64,000 nt of DNA, from positions 1 through 64,000 of the forward strand of contig CAMXCT020000485.1 in the NCBI GenBank assembly GCA_947184155.2, read 5' to 3'. The position numbers and the translations under genes are program-made. Of the stretch, positions 28,747-39,440 are shown piece after piece. The notes beneath the pieces are model-generated. The model searched no databases and was not told where the DNA came from. It saw nothing but the letters and a program-made list of their open reading frames with translations. The DNA comes from Cladocopium goreaui. Taxonomy: Eukaryota; Sar; Dinophyceae; Suessiales; Symbiodiniaceae. Positions within the stretch are counted from its first letter, which is position 1. Each line of letters starts with the position of its first letter.

Positions 28747-29230
28747 TTTTTTTTTCCTCCGGTTTGGCCGATTCGCACTAGGCACGGTCCTTACAATTGA
28801 GTAAGCGGTGAAAAGCATTCAGAAAAAGGACAGGTGTGGTCCCTAAAACGCAGGCAAATCATCATATCAACACCAACCAAAACCAAAAAAGAGCAACCAA
28901 AAACGACCCGCAAATCCCCCAGCCAGATTTGCGTTTCGCCAAAAGGCAAAACAGCGAAGCAACAAAGAACGGGGCCGGGCCCAAACAAACAACCAAACCA
29001 ACCATTCAGTGATTTGCCAAGGATACAGTGACAGAAGTCACTGCATCGTCATCAAAAACATGCAAACTAATTAGGTACTGCAGAACGAAAAAATATAGTG
29101 CACGATCACCCAGAATCTCATCTCCTGTAATCCGTTGCTGTTGCTCCAGCTCTCTGATAAGTAGGCAAATCAGGAATCGTTGATAGTACAATTCGTACCA
29201 GTTGCCAGTCTCATTATCACAGTTAATCAT
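28747..29230 (-). mobile_element. Second type of poly(A) retroposon with small ORF
   Basis: A T-run at 28747-28755 (poly(A) in sense), a 3' end unlike the GGACGG family (sense ...CCAAACCGGAGG), an A/C-rich plus-strand tract (28858-28995, G/T-rich in sense) and a 74-aa ORF upstream. The same architecture as the units at 13.3-16.0 kb (small ORF, G/T tract, poly(A)) but different sequence. 5' border and target duplication not determined. Confidence 0.4.
29006..29230 (-). CDS. Small helical ORF (74 aa)
   Basis: Minus-strand ORF starting MINCDNETGNWYELYYQRF, with a helix LLIRELEQQQRITGDEILGD and a hydrophobic helix YFFVLQYLISLHVF. Its tail overlaps the beginning of the G/T-rich tract. No family recognised. 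It is reported because it stands in the same position relative to a G/T tract and poly(A) as the 151-aa ORF at 15568-16023. Confidence 0.35.
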   Translation of the reverse strand: MINCDNETGNWYELYYQRFLICLLIRELEQQQRITGDEILGDRALYFFVLQYLISLHVFDDDAVTSVTVSLANH

Positions 29231-30529
29231 ATGAAGAGAAGTGAAGTCGGAGTCCAGTCTCTATAGTGAGATGCTGCCGCAGTGGTGATGTGACTTGATA
29301 CCCCCCTCGCGGGGGGTAGGGATTGACAGCCTGTAGGTCATGCAGGACAAAATGTGTAATTCACCACAAATGCTGTCAAATCGTAGGAAGCCAAGAGGAC
29401 CTGAAAAGGTGCCAATGGCGAGCTGTAGCCACAAAAGAAATGGATGATCCTCTCCGTATAGTCTTTGCAGATGAATAAAATGCACTCATGCAGAGGGTAG
29501 GCTTAAGCAAGAAAGATTGCTACTAGCGAACTGTACACAATTGTGCCGCTCTCGCATGTCAGTCGTGCTCACGCCACAAACTTGAAAAGGTGACTAGGTG
29601 CGCTGTACCAGCACCAGATTGACAAGCAGAATTTACAAGGTGTCATCGTCCCTGCGAAAGAAAACTGCTGCAAATCAGCTGTTCCAGAGGTTCGCAGTGC
29701 ATCTCGCATAAGGCCACTCTCCCCTAGAGTAAGCCAGTAGCAGAATCACAACGTCCCATCAGCGCACCGATCCATGTGGGCAGGCTTTGCTGCACTAGGG
29801 CGCTCCAGACTGAACAGCAGGAAGCACCACTGGACAGCGCCAGTAGAGCTCACTGCAGTGCAGCCTGGTCCATGGCTCTACCGGGGATCTACCGCCCCTC
29901 CCTGAGAATACGCAGAAACAAAACAAAAAGAGAAGGGCCCTCCCCAGACAGCCAACGAGAAAGCCACAAAAAACAAACAGCCAAAGGCAAACAACAAGAA
30001 CCAAAAAGAGGTAAAACGGAGAGGGGGGGACGGTGACAAAAGTCTGCCCCACCGCAAACAAATTCCTAGGAGCCAAAGCTAAGACCAATATAGTAGGGTG
30101 AAATGACAGAGCACTGATGTAGGGCGGTAACCTCAGTATCCAGGCAACAGGTTAACCAGAAGGCACCAATTTAAACAAGTCAATCAAACAAAAAAGCCAA
30201 AGAGAACCCTGCCATCATGGGGGGAAGCAAACCACACAAGGGGGAGAGGCCAAGACAAAGCACACACAACGACACCGGCCACACAGAAGGAACGAGGAGA
30301 GGAGCCAGGAGGCAGCAGAGGACAGAGGGAGAGGGACACACCCGCACCAGAAGGGGTACAATTGTGCCTTAGCGGAGTTCAAAGAAGGGGCCACGGATCA
30401 TACAATGATGAATACCTCAGTGAGGGTGCACACAGCACTCCAACAACACGGGAAACATGGTGTAGAGGGAAAGATCCCCACACAGGGCCAAAGGCCTTTA
30501 ATGCCATGAGACACAATGAAGAGGAGAAA
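29231..30529. other. Non-coding stretch with an A/C-rich tract
   Basis: No convincing gene. An A/C-rich plus-strand tract at about 29918-30015 resembles the tracts in the poly(A) retroposons, so this may be an older copy. A perfect-looking inverted repeat, TACCCCCC/GGGGGGTA, lies at 29300-29322. Purine-rich sequence (GGAGAGGGGG, AGGGAGAGGG) extends through 30230-30350. Confidence 0.4.
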
Positions 30530-31102
30530 TCAATGCACAGCAATCACTCCAAGCACGGAGGCAAAGCAACAAGGCCGTCGCCGGGAGCAACGATACCCCG
30601 AGGGAGGGACCAGTAAAACCTGGACCGAGGCGCCAAGTAGGAACATCCGAGGGGGAGTGAGGGTCACGTCAGGCAGGGAACAGTAACCTAAACTAAAAAC
30701 AGACAGTAAAGAGGCACCAACACCTAGTTTCGCGCTGCATATGGTAAAATCTATAGATGAGTTAGTGAATTCAAGTGCCTTAGTTGGTGAAAAAGGGTGG
30801 GGGAGTGGGTGGCTCATAACGACGACATCTAGGGACAACACCAGCATCTTTACCCATCGATGATTGTCAGGCACAGACTGTGAAAAAGCGAATGCGTGCA
30901 CAAGGCTTTCAACAGAGGCAACCTTAGTACAAGCTAAGCGCGTGACGGGACAAACATGGAGAGAACAGGTATTAACGGTGCCATGGGCACGATCTGTTAA
31001 GCTTACGCTGGCACCCGCACACAAAGCCAACTGTGGCTCACAACTGCTGGCGAGATCTAGATTGGTTGGAGCCAGGCATGTGTCACATGAGGAACCTAAC
31101 AA
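30530..31102 (-). CDS. Doubtful 190-aa ORF after the stem-loop
   Basis: A minus-strand frame beginning MLGSSCDTCLAPTNLD, 29 bp downstream of the stem-loop at 31131-31180, i.e. in the position where other cistrons start. Composition (Cys, Ser, Val, Leu, Pro rich) and the lack of any domain make a chance frame quite possible. If real it would be the cistron that follows helicase element C. Confidence 0.25.
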   Translation of the reverse strand: MLGSSCDTCLAPTNLDLASSCEPQLALCAGASVSLTDRAHGTVNTCSLHVCPVTRLACTKVASVESLVHAFAFSQSVPDNHRWVKMLVLSLDVVVMSHPLPHPFSPTKALEFTNSSIDFTICSAKLGVGASLLSVFSLGYCSLPDVTLTPPRMFLLGASVQVLLVPPSGYRCSRRRPCCFASVLGVIAVH

Positions 31103-31130
31103 TTATAAATGGGAAAGGTGTGTCTCCTGC

Positions 31131-31180
31131 TGCATACCAGTGCACCTGTCACGTCCTTGGACAGACACACTGGGTATGCA
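31131..31180 (-). other. Intercistronic stem-loop, copy 4 (best paired)
   Basis: Inner stem CTGTC (31146-31150) with GACAG (31160-31164), loop ACGTCCTTG; outer stem TGCATACCAGTG (31131-31142) with CACTGGGTATGCA (31168-31180), a 12-bp helix with one bulged G. Small internal loop CAC opposite ACA. It lies about 190 bp downstream of the stop of helicase element C. Confidence 0.7.
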
Positions 31181-31368
31181 CAGTTCACTGAAGTAGATGT
31201 GACAAATGAGCCTATTAGACACGAGAGTCATCTTCCACCACCATGATTGATGAAAACAAAACCAACTAATGGGTGAAAAACCGGAGTGAAACAGAAAAAC
31301 GAGAAGAGGAGGGGGGAGGGGGGTGGACACACGGAGGAAGGTGCGAAAGTAGGGGGTTGAGCTGGGGG

Positions 31369-32079
31369 TCATGTCATACCTCTCGTGAAGTGTTCAAGAT
31401 GACGTTTTTTGTCTGCTATAATAGTATCATACCATTCATTGGTGAGCACAAATGAAACTGGGTTCACTGCTTGCTGGGCAGTGGCACGCTGATGAAGTGC
31501 TCTGAGCGCCCTTCGATGTGCGTCCAGATCCTCAGGAGGGACCTTCCTTCGGACTCGCCTGTCGGGGAAATTTCGTTCCCTCAGGTTGGTTTGCAAGGCA
31601 TGTTCCGCTATATAGACTGCTGGCTGCTGGAATAAAACTCGCTCCTCGAATCTGTCAAGATGGACTGTCCACTCAGCAAACATATGGTTGTGTGACTGTT
31701 GCTTCCTGAGCCGCGCCTCTGTTTGATGAAGGCTCCCATTCATATGCCACAAACGTAAAAGACTGTAATTGGAAGGCCAATCAAGTGGGCACAGTGTGGC
31801 TGTTTCTTTCCATTTCTCGGGGGTAAGCCCTTCTGGAGAAGGAATGATCACCTCCAGAATAGTACGATTCGATCCGAGTGGTTGGAGACCTCTCATCATA
31901 CATGGTTCAACGAGCCCTGCGGTGTACCCATGGATGAGCTCCTGGAAGCTTCCAGCCATTTGAAAGTCTTCATCCAACCCCAGGTGAAAACCAGGCAAAT
32001 TTGTAGAAACAAATTTGACTGCTTGGAGCAGCTGTTTTTCTCCTTCCACGGAAAGCTCGTCACAGGAACGTTTCGGCAC
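31369..32079 (-). CDS. Helicase element C: C-terminal frame (236 aa)
   Basis: The stop at 31369 is the last of element C. The frame overlaps the C-terminal end of the 444-aa frame (31896-33230); the true junction is probably near 32070, where the 444-aa frame turns into low-quality sequence and this one reads KRSCDELSVEGEKQLLQ. It contains a beta-rich stretch (ILEVIIPSPEGLTPEKW, comparable in position to the post-helicase region of A and B) and a helical end (AHRRALRALHQRATAQQAV). No domain recognised. Confidence 0.5.
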   Translation of the reverse strand: MPKRSCDELSVEGEKQLLQAVKFVSTNLPGFHLGLDEDFQMAGSFQELIHGYTAGLVEPCMMRGLQPLGSNRTILEVIIPSPEGLTPEKWKETATLCPLDWPSNYSLLRLWHMNGSLHQTEARLRKQQSHNHMFAEWTVHLDRFEERVLFQQPAVYIAEHALQTNLRERNFPDRRVRRKVPPEDLDAHRRALRALHQRATAQQAVNPVSFVLTNEWYDTIIADKKRHLEHFTRGMT

Positions 32080-33230
32080 GTGAGGTTGATTTCTTGAGGT
32101 TTCTGTGCATTCTCAGGAGCATTCTCGAGGAGTTTGGGAGCAATTTTACTGGCCCAACTAGCCGGAAACCATGCCAAGAGGGCAGAGGCTCCACCCGTAA
32201 GGTCCACTAACCCAGTAGTGCGCCGATGCGGCCGATCTGTAACTAAAACTTTAACAGGGCCACTCGGCGCTCGACTTCGATTCACCTCGGAGCTCTCGCA
32301 GGCTGAGCCAATGAGTTCAGATAGGATGGGCCGAAACCTGTATGTGGCATACAAAAGGCATTCAGTTTCTGGAGTCACCATGGATTCAGCCAATCTCATC
32401 AAAGAGCTCATCGCTTGGGCGAGCTTCTCTGCCAAACGAATTGTGAGAGCCCTGGCTGTTTGCATAAGGACATCCTCCACTCTGGCACCTTGCCCGCGCA
32501 ACCACAGTTCACCAGCCACACTGAGCAAGACACGTGCAAACTTTTCTTGGATGGCAATTAGAGACAAGGTCAATCTCGCCTGAAGCCATAGCGGCGGGAG
32601 AATGCCAAGGCTTTCTGGTATGCAGAATGGGTTTCCGTCAAGTTGGGTATTGTCAAGTAAGATGGCTAGCTTATCAGCCGCGCTCAAGATCTCGTCCTCA
32701 GAGGGATCTTCAGCTGCTTCAGGTATGGGTGGACACCATGAGATGGTAGGATCTTCTGGATCACTTTCTCCATCGGTAGAGGCTGCTTCTTCATCCGAGG
32801 AGGGGTCGCTCACTGTGTCTCTTGCACCCTCCGGGCTTGCTAGTTTCATCGTGCCTGGATCAAATTGGCGATCTAGTGTGGCCAAAAGTTCCGGTTGCAA
32901 CCGATGAGCATCAAAATAGTGGATACCAGGGATTACAACTAGCTGTCGATCCTGTATACCAACATGAAAGAAAACCTTGTGACCTCTATGTCGATGAACT
33001 AGGGCAGGTGACCCATTGTAAGCTGCACACAGCCAGAGGGGAGATTTGTAACCATCAGCAGCGTAACCATATAAGTATTCACGATCAATTGAGCAGGGGG
33101 AAAATCCACTGGTCGTCAATACATGGTCACGTGTGCGGGGCTCTAGCGCTGCAAGGACATTAGGGGGAAGCCGTAGCCTGTCTCTGCATGCCACTAACCA
33201 GCCGATATCGTCTCCACGCTCGTGTGCCAT
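31896..33230 (-). CDS. Helicase element C: post-helicase region (444 aa)
   Basis: It corresponds by position and by short matches to the post-motif VI region of elements A and B: REYLYGYAADGYKSPLWLC versus VLYAYAADRTPFPTYVCLP, and VIPGIHYFDAHRLQPELL versus SLPGIYFFDGWRLHPNLP. Then an acidic linker (DPSSDEEAASTDGESDPEDP) and a helical region (ARALTIRLAEKLAQAMSSLM). Its Met at 33228-33230 is probably internal to a polyprotein whose upstream part lies in other frames. The last 60 residues are likely out of frame. The function is unknown; the conserved YAADG...F block might be a small ligand-binding or structural domain. Confidence 0.55.
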   Translation of the reverse strand: MAHERGDDIGWLVACRDRLRLPPNVLAALEPRTRDHVLTTSGFSPCSIDREYLYGYAADGYKSPLWLCAAYNGSPALVHRHRGHKVFFHVGIQDRQLVVIPGIHYFDAHRLQPELLATLDRQFDPGTMKLASPEGARDTVSDPSSDEEAASTDGESDPEDPTISWCPPIPEAAEDPSEDEILSAADKLAILLDNTQLDGNPFCIPESLGILPPLWLQARLTLSLIAIQEKFARVLLSVAGELWLRGQGARVEDVLMQTARALTIRLAEKLAQAMSSLMRLAESMVTPETECLLYATYRFRPILSELIGSACESSEVNRSRAPSGPVKVLVTDRPHRRTTGLVDLTGGASALLAWFPASWASKIAPKLLENAPENAQKPQEINLTCRNVPVTSFPWKEKNSCSKQSNLFLQICLVFTWGWMKTFKWLEASRSSSMGTPQGSLNHV

Positions 33231-33395
33231 TGGTGGTCACTGTCATGGCAATAGCAAGGGGCGGTTTATCTTGGGGAGTGAAGGGTACCGATAATCCCCA
33301 GTCCAGTATGGCACATCTGTCGCTAGGGTAGTTTGTAGGGCCATGGTACTGAATATCACAGCCTTTCAGCGTGAAGTATCCGTAATGGTAGACTC

Positions 33396-33858
33396 CTACA
33401 GTAGTGTCTGGGCCATTCCAACCATGCCTGCCATATCAAGAGGCGAGACAATATAGGTATGGTCAATGGCTCTTGTCAGCGCTACAGTTGCTCGTCCATA
33501 GCAGTCCTCGCGCTCGTCTGCTGTTGAACCTCTCCGTCCTCCACTGAGAAAACCTACCCCTATTTGAACAATGACAGCAATGCGTGCTGTCGCTCCTGCA
33601 GCAGAGGAGGTGGTGGAAACTCGCAGCCCACCCGTACCACTCGGTCTGAAAGCCATGTTGGAGTAGCAAATTATGTACAGCCGTACGGTTGCACAAGACA
33701 AGCAGCTGCGAGGTCGCTCCCCGTTGCAAGTTACGATAATATTTCTTCAAATAGGTACAAAAGGCTACCACATCCTCAACTGCAGACCTAAGATCCTTAG
33801 GTGCTTTCCACAATACTGTACGGAAGCCTCCGACGGCTACAGTGGACTCATGTGGCAC
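33396..33858 (-). pseudogene. Helicase element C: motif VI region in two frames
   Basis: Two overlapping minus-strand frames (33463-33858 and 33396-33701) together carry RTVLWKAPKDLRSAVEDVVA, TSSAAGATARIAVIVQIGVG and GRATVALTRAIDHTYIVSPL, equivalent to QLVLWDTNA..., AGGTAQVSIVAQPSIGFL and GRITVGLTRSKSLTLLVSPL of element A. A frameshift lies near 33650. GRATVALTRA is a clear SF1 motif VI. Confidence 0.6.
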
Positions 33859-34556
33859 GAAATGGCCAATGTAGTGTGGTTGGACTCATGGAGGACTAGC
33901 TCCGGATATCGAACTGCAACTATCGCTTGGTAGGTCAGCATTGAAACTCGTGAGCTGTTAGGGAGAATGATGCCCCAGCGGTGAGGACCACAGAGTCCAG
34001 CTGCTTCAAGGGTCGTGGTGCTCTCAGGTACGCCAAACTCCTCTGGTGCTGTGGCTATCATCAAGACTGCGAGCACCGCTGCAATGAGGCTGCTGTGTGC
34101 ATCCAACTGGCACGAAATTCGGCAGTGGAACACCCGCCTGAGGGCGACAGGCAGCTCGTAATCCTGCGGAGTGGATGTCCATGGGCCACTGTGCGGCTTG
34201 TTGGCAAGTCTCAGCAGACTGAAGAGCTCTGACTCCGGATCTTGGCTTGCATCAGGCCACAGCTGAGCTACGAGAGCTGCCATGCGCGCTGGTGGAAAAT
34301 AGTCGCCGGACTTGTCAAGTGCCCGAAGCCCCAATGGTCGTTGCAACAGTTTACGTCGATTGACTGCTGCTGCTCGGCCTTTGGACAGCCCTCCTGGAGT
34401 TTGCCTGTGGTCTCCAATAAAGACAGTTAGCATTGGCTGTTGTATGGCAGCAAGCGCTGCAATCTCATGGTAATTGCCATACTGTTGGCTTTCATCCATG
34501 AAGGCAAGCCAGGTGCGAGAGATCCAATGGCCAAAAGTGGAGTAGCGCATCGCCAT
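33837..34556 (-). CDS. Helicase element C: SF1 helicase core (motifs II and III)
   Basis: Residues 19-25 read FMDESQQ (Walker B, DESQ) and about 47-56 read IGDHRQTPGG (motif III), as in elements A and B (VIDEGQQYG, TGDSKQTPGG). Further matches include WGIILPNSSRVSMLTYQAIV versus WGLMLPSSSRVSPVTYHAVV. Walker A is missing: homology ends about 20 residues before the DESQ box, near 34570, where the sequence changes. So this copy is 5'-truncated or interrupted. It is clearly the same family but much more diverged than A is from B. Confidence 0.7.
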   Translation of the reverse strand: MAMRYSTFGHWISRTWLAFMDESQQYGNYHEIAALAAIQQPMLTVFIGDHRQTPGGLSKGRAAAVNRRKLLQRPLGLRALDKSGDYFPPARMAALVAQLWPDASQDPESELFSLLRLANKPHSGPWTSTPQDYELPVALRRVFHCRISCQLDAHSSLIAAVLAVLMIATAPEEFGVPESTTTLEAAGLCGPHRWGIILPNSSRVSMLTYQAIVAVRYPELVLHESNHTTLAISCHMSPL

Positions 34557-35039
34557 TTCCGACGTAGCTGGTCCTCCCCAGTTGCGTTGAAAGCTTGCTG
34601 CTCAAACAAAACCTTTGATCCACTTGCGTCATGCGAAGAGCTTCGTGTCTCGAGCAGCTTGCAAGGTTCCACACGCCAAAAATGGGATTGCTACGCGCTA
34701 CCGCTTTTCGCTTTGGACAGGGCCATTCCGAGGCTGTTTTCAATTTCTATTTTAATAGCAGGCGAGACCAAAAACGGGCGCGCCAAATCTACACGTTGGA
34801 GCGTGTGGCAACCCTGTTTTTGGGTTGCGACATGACGCTCAGAACGCCTCCAGCTGCTTCAAAAGTTCACCAGAATAATGAGACCACAAAAGCCAAAAAG
34901 GATGACACAAACATCCATGTGCTGAACTGGGGAGGACCGCCTTTGGGAGTCCAAAATCTATATACATTTCCATTCCCAAAAACGGGCATCAAACAAATCG
35001 AACAATTTAATATGTCGCCCGGACTCCGCAAGAAAGCGC

Positions 35040-35240
35040 AAGATGCGCAAGGTGCTGTTTTGAGATTTTTGAAGTTTTCAGTTTCAGTCGCGCTGACAAG
35101 GCGTTTGAAATTTTTGAGGTTTTTGAAGTTTTCAGTTTACTATGCAATTTACAAGATGAACCGCGGTTTTGAGATTTTTGAGGTTTTCAGTTTCAATCGC
35201 ACTGACAAGGCGTTTGAGATTTTTTTGTCCAACGGGGACT
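35040..35240. repeat. Degenerate direct repeats
   Basis: Three related units with the core GAGGTTTTCAGTTTCAATCG, CTGACAAGGCGTTTGA and GATTTTTGA (near 35065, 35125 and 35185). They keep a plus-strand frame open by repetition, which I do not take as coding. Confidence 0.5.
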
Positions 35241-35251
35241 CGGGATACTAT

Positions 35252-35393
35252 AATACTATTAGAAGGGGTCCCCAGCAGGTGGCCACCAAGGGTCCGGCCA
35301 TCATCCCCCCGAAAGCTCTTAGAATACTATTAGAAGGGGTCCCCAGCAGGTGGCCACCAAGGGTCCGGCCATCATCCCCCCGAAAGCTCTTAG
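35252..35393. repeat. Perfect 71-bp tandem duplication
   Basis: Two apparently identical 71-bp units start at 35252 and 35323 (AATACTATTAGAAGGGGTCC ... AGCTCTTAG). The identity suggests a recent duplication or slippage. Confidence 0.8.
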
Positions 35394-35897
35394 AATTTTA
35401 GTCCGGATCTGTTCCCAAGTCCCTGCCAAGGTACAAAGTGCCCTTTTGCATGCGTTAGGAGTCTAGAGGGGCGAAGGGAGGGGGAGTCCAAAAACAAACA
35501 ACGCATCAAAAGACCAAAACAAAACTGAGCAGTGCGACGCCCAATCGTGACAAAACGATCCACTGCCAACGCAAACGCAGAAAAAAGCATCCGGCCAGCA
35601 ATGTCGCCGCAGAATCAGCACCTCACCCAGGCCATGCTGCGAAAGCCTGCGACAACAACACCCAAACAATTCCAAACAACATGGTGCTTTGGCAAAGATG
35701 GGCAACATGCAGGTGGGGCTGGAGATCTTGAATCAGCAACGGTGTTCCCCCGGATCCTGCCATTCTGTTGGACTTGCAAAAGCACTGCGGTTTGTTAAAT
35801 CCGTGCTAGTTTTGGTAAAAAAGGTCACTGCAGCAATCTCATTTTCGGGGCCGTAAACGCAGTAGCTTTTTGGACTCCAAGAAGTGGTCCTCCCCAG

Positions 35898-37867
35898 TAG
35901 TTAAGAATCTCGCCATTACCCAAGGCACCCTTGGGAATAGCAGCTATCCTACACTGCTAGCACTCTAGCCTATCAAGCTCTGAGTATGAGGTGCAATGGG
36001 CGGCGAGAGCACTATCTACTTGAACTTGGCGGCACGGAATGTCCTACCGGCTCAATTACTCCGCACGAGGGAGGCGTCATTGTGGTACTTCTCTGTTCTG
36101 CGTCGGTGGCGCATGGCCATGGATCTTCAGCGGTGTCGTGTGGAAGTGATGTCCATCACCCGGGAGTGAACCTCATTTATTGGACAATTGCGGAGTTTCG
36201 TATATCCGCGTTGATGGTAGTACTATAACTTAGGCAAGATAGTGCGCCGGCTGGCAAAATGATAGTGGGAAACCAACTCTAAGCATAGGCGTTGCTCAGC
36301 TTGGCTCTGCTACCAACACGGCAATAACTATGAGAACAAGGCCTTCTTCAATTTGGCAAACTGGACTAATGACAATTGGGCAAGAGTTATTTCTGGGAGC
36401 AACCTTTATCCATTTGGCCAGTTTTGTGGAACATCCACCCGCAGGATTAGCTACAAGGTGGGCGATTAGGGGTTGAGTGCTTGGGTAGTGTGCTGATAGT
36501 TACCATTATGGTTGGAGCAGAGAAGATACATCTTTCCCGGAGACATGCGAGTCAGCAATAACTACCCAGCATTTGTTGGCATCTGAGCATGGACAGGGAA
36601 GTGTCATCCATTCGTTTCTACTATGAGATGCTTCATTTGACAAGGTAACAATTTTAAGTGGCAAGTAGCGCTGAAGGGCAGTGTTATTCAGCGCGACCTG
36701 CTGCACCTAACCATTGGTACGGCACTCGAGTAGAAAGGCCTGGAGCACCGAAGATGCAAAAAACTAACCTACAAGCTTGTGCTTGTGCAGTGGACTACAA
36801 TGCGCAGGTAGATCGGAGGGGCAGAGAAAATGGCACGGTACAGGACTAAACTACGGACAGACAGAAAACGAGATTCAGAGACAGTAAAAGATTAAACGGT
36901 TTTTCTTTTTCGTAGTTTTTATCAAACTGAAGGAGCCTTTGCAACTCGATGCGGGTCACTGAAAAACTTTATCCATTATTTTTTCCATTACCCAAGGTAC
37001 TCTTGGGAACAGAAAGGGTCGCTAGTCTATCCTCTCAGGGCAAGACGTTCTGCACTCTGCTTCACGATTCCTGTGCTTGCTGAGGAGCTGGTGCACAGAG
37101 AGGTATTTTTTTTCCCCTTCCCACCGTTTCCCCTGGGCAGGAAGTTGATTCCCTCTGGACGCCCAGAAAGAGGCAAACAGGAGTTCAAAACAGAGTGGAG
37201 CTATACTGCGAGATGTACCTTTAGTCAACTGTGAGGTGGACATGGTCGTTTTGCAGTTACTGCAGCCTGGCAACCTAATAGTGTTAGCAGATTGATATTT
37301 GGGCTTAGCTGAGTCTCCGCGAGCGGCTGCAACTGAGTCCTGTCTGTAGGACCACTTAATCCATTGAAGGTGCCATATCATTAGTGGGCAGTCGAAAGTC
37401 GCCCATAATATTTGGTATCCTCCAGGTTAAAGCTGGTGCGCATGTAACACTTTAGGCTAGTTCGCTTAATTATGGAACGTGTCTTCTACTATCCGAGGCT
37501 AGTGGTTCAGTATTAAGATGTCCTCATGGGTCTTGTGCAGGTGGGGAGGGCTACCCAGGGTACCCCAGGGAGCCCGCCCCACTTGACCTGACCAGTGTTC
37601 ATGAGGCATGACAACTAAATTGGCGGGGGGTGGGTACCAATAAGGTAGTGAGCTGATGAAAGTTACTTGGTGGTTACAGGAGGTCTCAATCAGCAATAAC
37701 TACGTGGCAGTGGCCTGGAACTGCCTGGGCAATGGCAGGCCGTTTGTCTTGGGGTTGGCTCACCTTCCGCAAGATCACGTCAACTTAGTGGGTTGTAGCT
37801 TCATACTCCTGGGTGACTATGATGTAATAAATTCTGAGGCTCGTTATTAGGGGTTGCATTAGTCCCT
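35898..37867. other. Non-coding stretch with scattered palindromes
   Basis: About 2 kb without a convincing gene. It holds two copies of the CATTACCCAAGG palindrome (35912-35940 and 36985-37010) and another at 37549-37575 (CCCAGGGTACCCCAGGG). The frame at 37022-37381 on the minus strand has no support beyond being open. Confidence 0.4.
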
Positions 37868-37872
37868 GATAG

Positions 37873-39428
37873 TATGGAAATTTGACACCCTGTGTGAGAC
37901 CACCACCCTTTGGGTAAGGGTGAAGCGACATGCAACTCATCATTGTGTACAAATTATGCACAGAGGATATGTGGAAGGTTACTGCAAGAAGTCATGGAAG
38001 ATTGGTAGACAACACTCTACTTATTGCGGAAAGGATCTTGTATGTGGCCATCCTGTGTCACAATATTCTATTAGTCTTCGGACTTGTCATTTCGGACATC
38101 AGGATGATGTCAGTGATCAGTGTTGACCAGTGATTGTGGTATATGGATCAGTTCTACATCTTATTCTGGATTCGACTTGAGTCTGGTATAGCGTATTGCT
38201 TGAGCTGACAATACCTACATTGGTTTGGCATTGGAATTGTTTATTATGTCTTCGACGTTGGGAAGGTCATTCTCTCCAAGTGATGAGAACACAGCTATAA
38301 ACTCTTGGAGAAGAGTTTAAGCTAGCTGGGAATACCTGATGGAGAGAATCTATTATGCTTTGAACTTGGACCTTGAGATGCGTTGGCATTGTGAGGACAA
38401 TGATCATATTTGGGCATCTTATTTGTCTGAGAGTTTTGTGATGAGATGTTTCGGTATTGTGAGGACAATACCTACATCATCGTCATCGTGGCCTATGGAT
38501 CATACACTTGATCTTGTGGTGTGCTTTATCGTTCCTGAGATGACTTTGATTATCTCTGTGAGGACGACATTGTTTTGACACGACTTTGATCTACATTGTG
38601 GATTGGCTATTACAGTGGTCGAAAGACTTCAGCGATACAACTGTATTTGGCTGACCTACATTGACAATGTCGAATAGAACATTCTATTCTCCATTGAGAT
38701 TGGAAACTGTGAGATGCTATCTCTATGTGGAAAACTGATTTGGAGAAAGAACTTTGTGTTCTGACTATGTTTTGTATTCAGAAGAAGGTTGTACAGATAC
38801 CTTGTGTGAATCACTTCGTTCTTGAGAAGTTAGTCAGCCTATGACTAGTGAGCTGGTTATTCACGTCTGGATGAGAACCAGTTTGATTTGCGAACTTTTG
38901 GAAGTGTTTCGAGGATTTTGAATTCATCTAGTGAAATTGAGTTTTGTAGACTCCTAGCAGCTGGAATAGTTTCAACAAACCTTTATTTGAACTTGAGATT
39001 TGTTAACTGGAAACCTGGAATCGAGTTTACCAGTTGAGACATCGGCTCGAAGGACTGGTGTCAGAAGTTCATTTAATGAACAGAAGCTGCTGTGTCACAT
39101 AACTTGACATAAGACAGATCAGCAGAGGGAACACGATCTTCCTCTTTCTTGTTTTGGTTTGTTTGTGTTTGTTTGTTGTGTTTGTGTTTCTTTGACTGAT
39201 CGTGCTGCGTCTGGAGCGAAAAGAAGGAGCTTGACGTCAGCATGTGGGAGTCGTGGAAGAAACATTCTTTTTGACACGGTATTGCTTTAGTTTAATTAGT
39301 TAGGGACTTACGCGCTGCGCTTGTGTTTGGTGTGCGTGGTTGACGTACGCGTTTGCCCGCGTAGTTCTGTAGAAATTTAGAGAAGCGTTGGATCTGACCG
39401 CAGATCTGTGCACGGCGCTTTTTCTACA
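37873..39428 (+). repeat. 5' LTR
   Basis: 1556 bp, starts TATGGAAATTTGACACC and ends CTTTTTCTACA. Near-identical to the 3' LTR with few substitutions and small indels (for example about four bases in the G/T tract near 39150). It contains a G/T-only tract (39155-39190) followed by TGATCGTGCTGCGTCTGG. Confidence 0.9.
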
Positions 39429-39440
39429 TGGTAGCGGAGC
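39429..39440 (+). promoter_or_regulatory. Primer binding site (initiator tRNA-Met-like)
   Basis: TGGTAGCGGAGC starts immediately after the 5' LTR; the usual tRNA-iMet site of plant-type elements begins TGGTATCAGAGC, so 10 of 12 positions agree. Confidence 0.7.

Larger units (their letters stand above)
34927..35897. mobile_element. Candidate inverted-repeat element (about 0.97 kb)
   Basis: A 30-bp sequence at 34927-34956 (CTGGGGAGGACC ... GGAGTCCAAAA) is repeated in inverse orientation at 35868-35897 with 26 of 30 matches. The ends enclose direct repeats but no transposase. No target duplication is evident. A further 12-bp match to the right end (GGTCCTCCCCAG) lies at about 34571-34582, exactly where helicase element C loses homology. 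A MITE-like element is possible. Confidence 0.4.

Noticed and set aside
34631..35401. Plus-strand 256-aa ORF
   Set aside because: It runs through direct repeats and a 71-bp tandem duplication that keep the frame open by repetition, and it overlaps the end of the minus-strand helicase element C region. No domain or homologue recognised.
37022..37381. Minus-strand 119-aa ORF
   Set aside because: No family, no neighbouring element features, and mixed composition typical of random translation.
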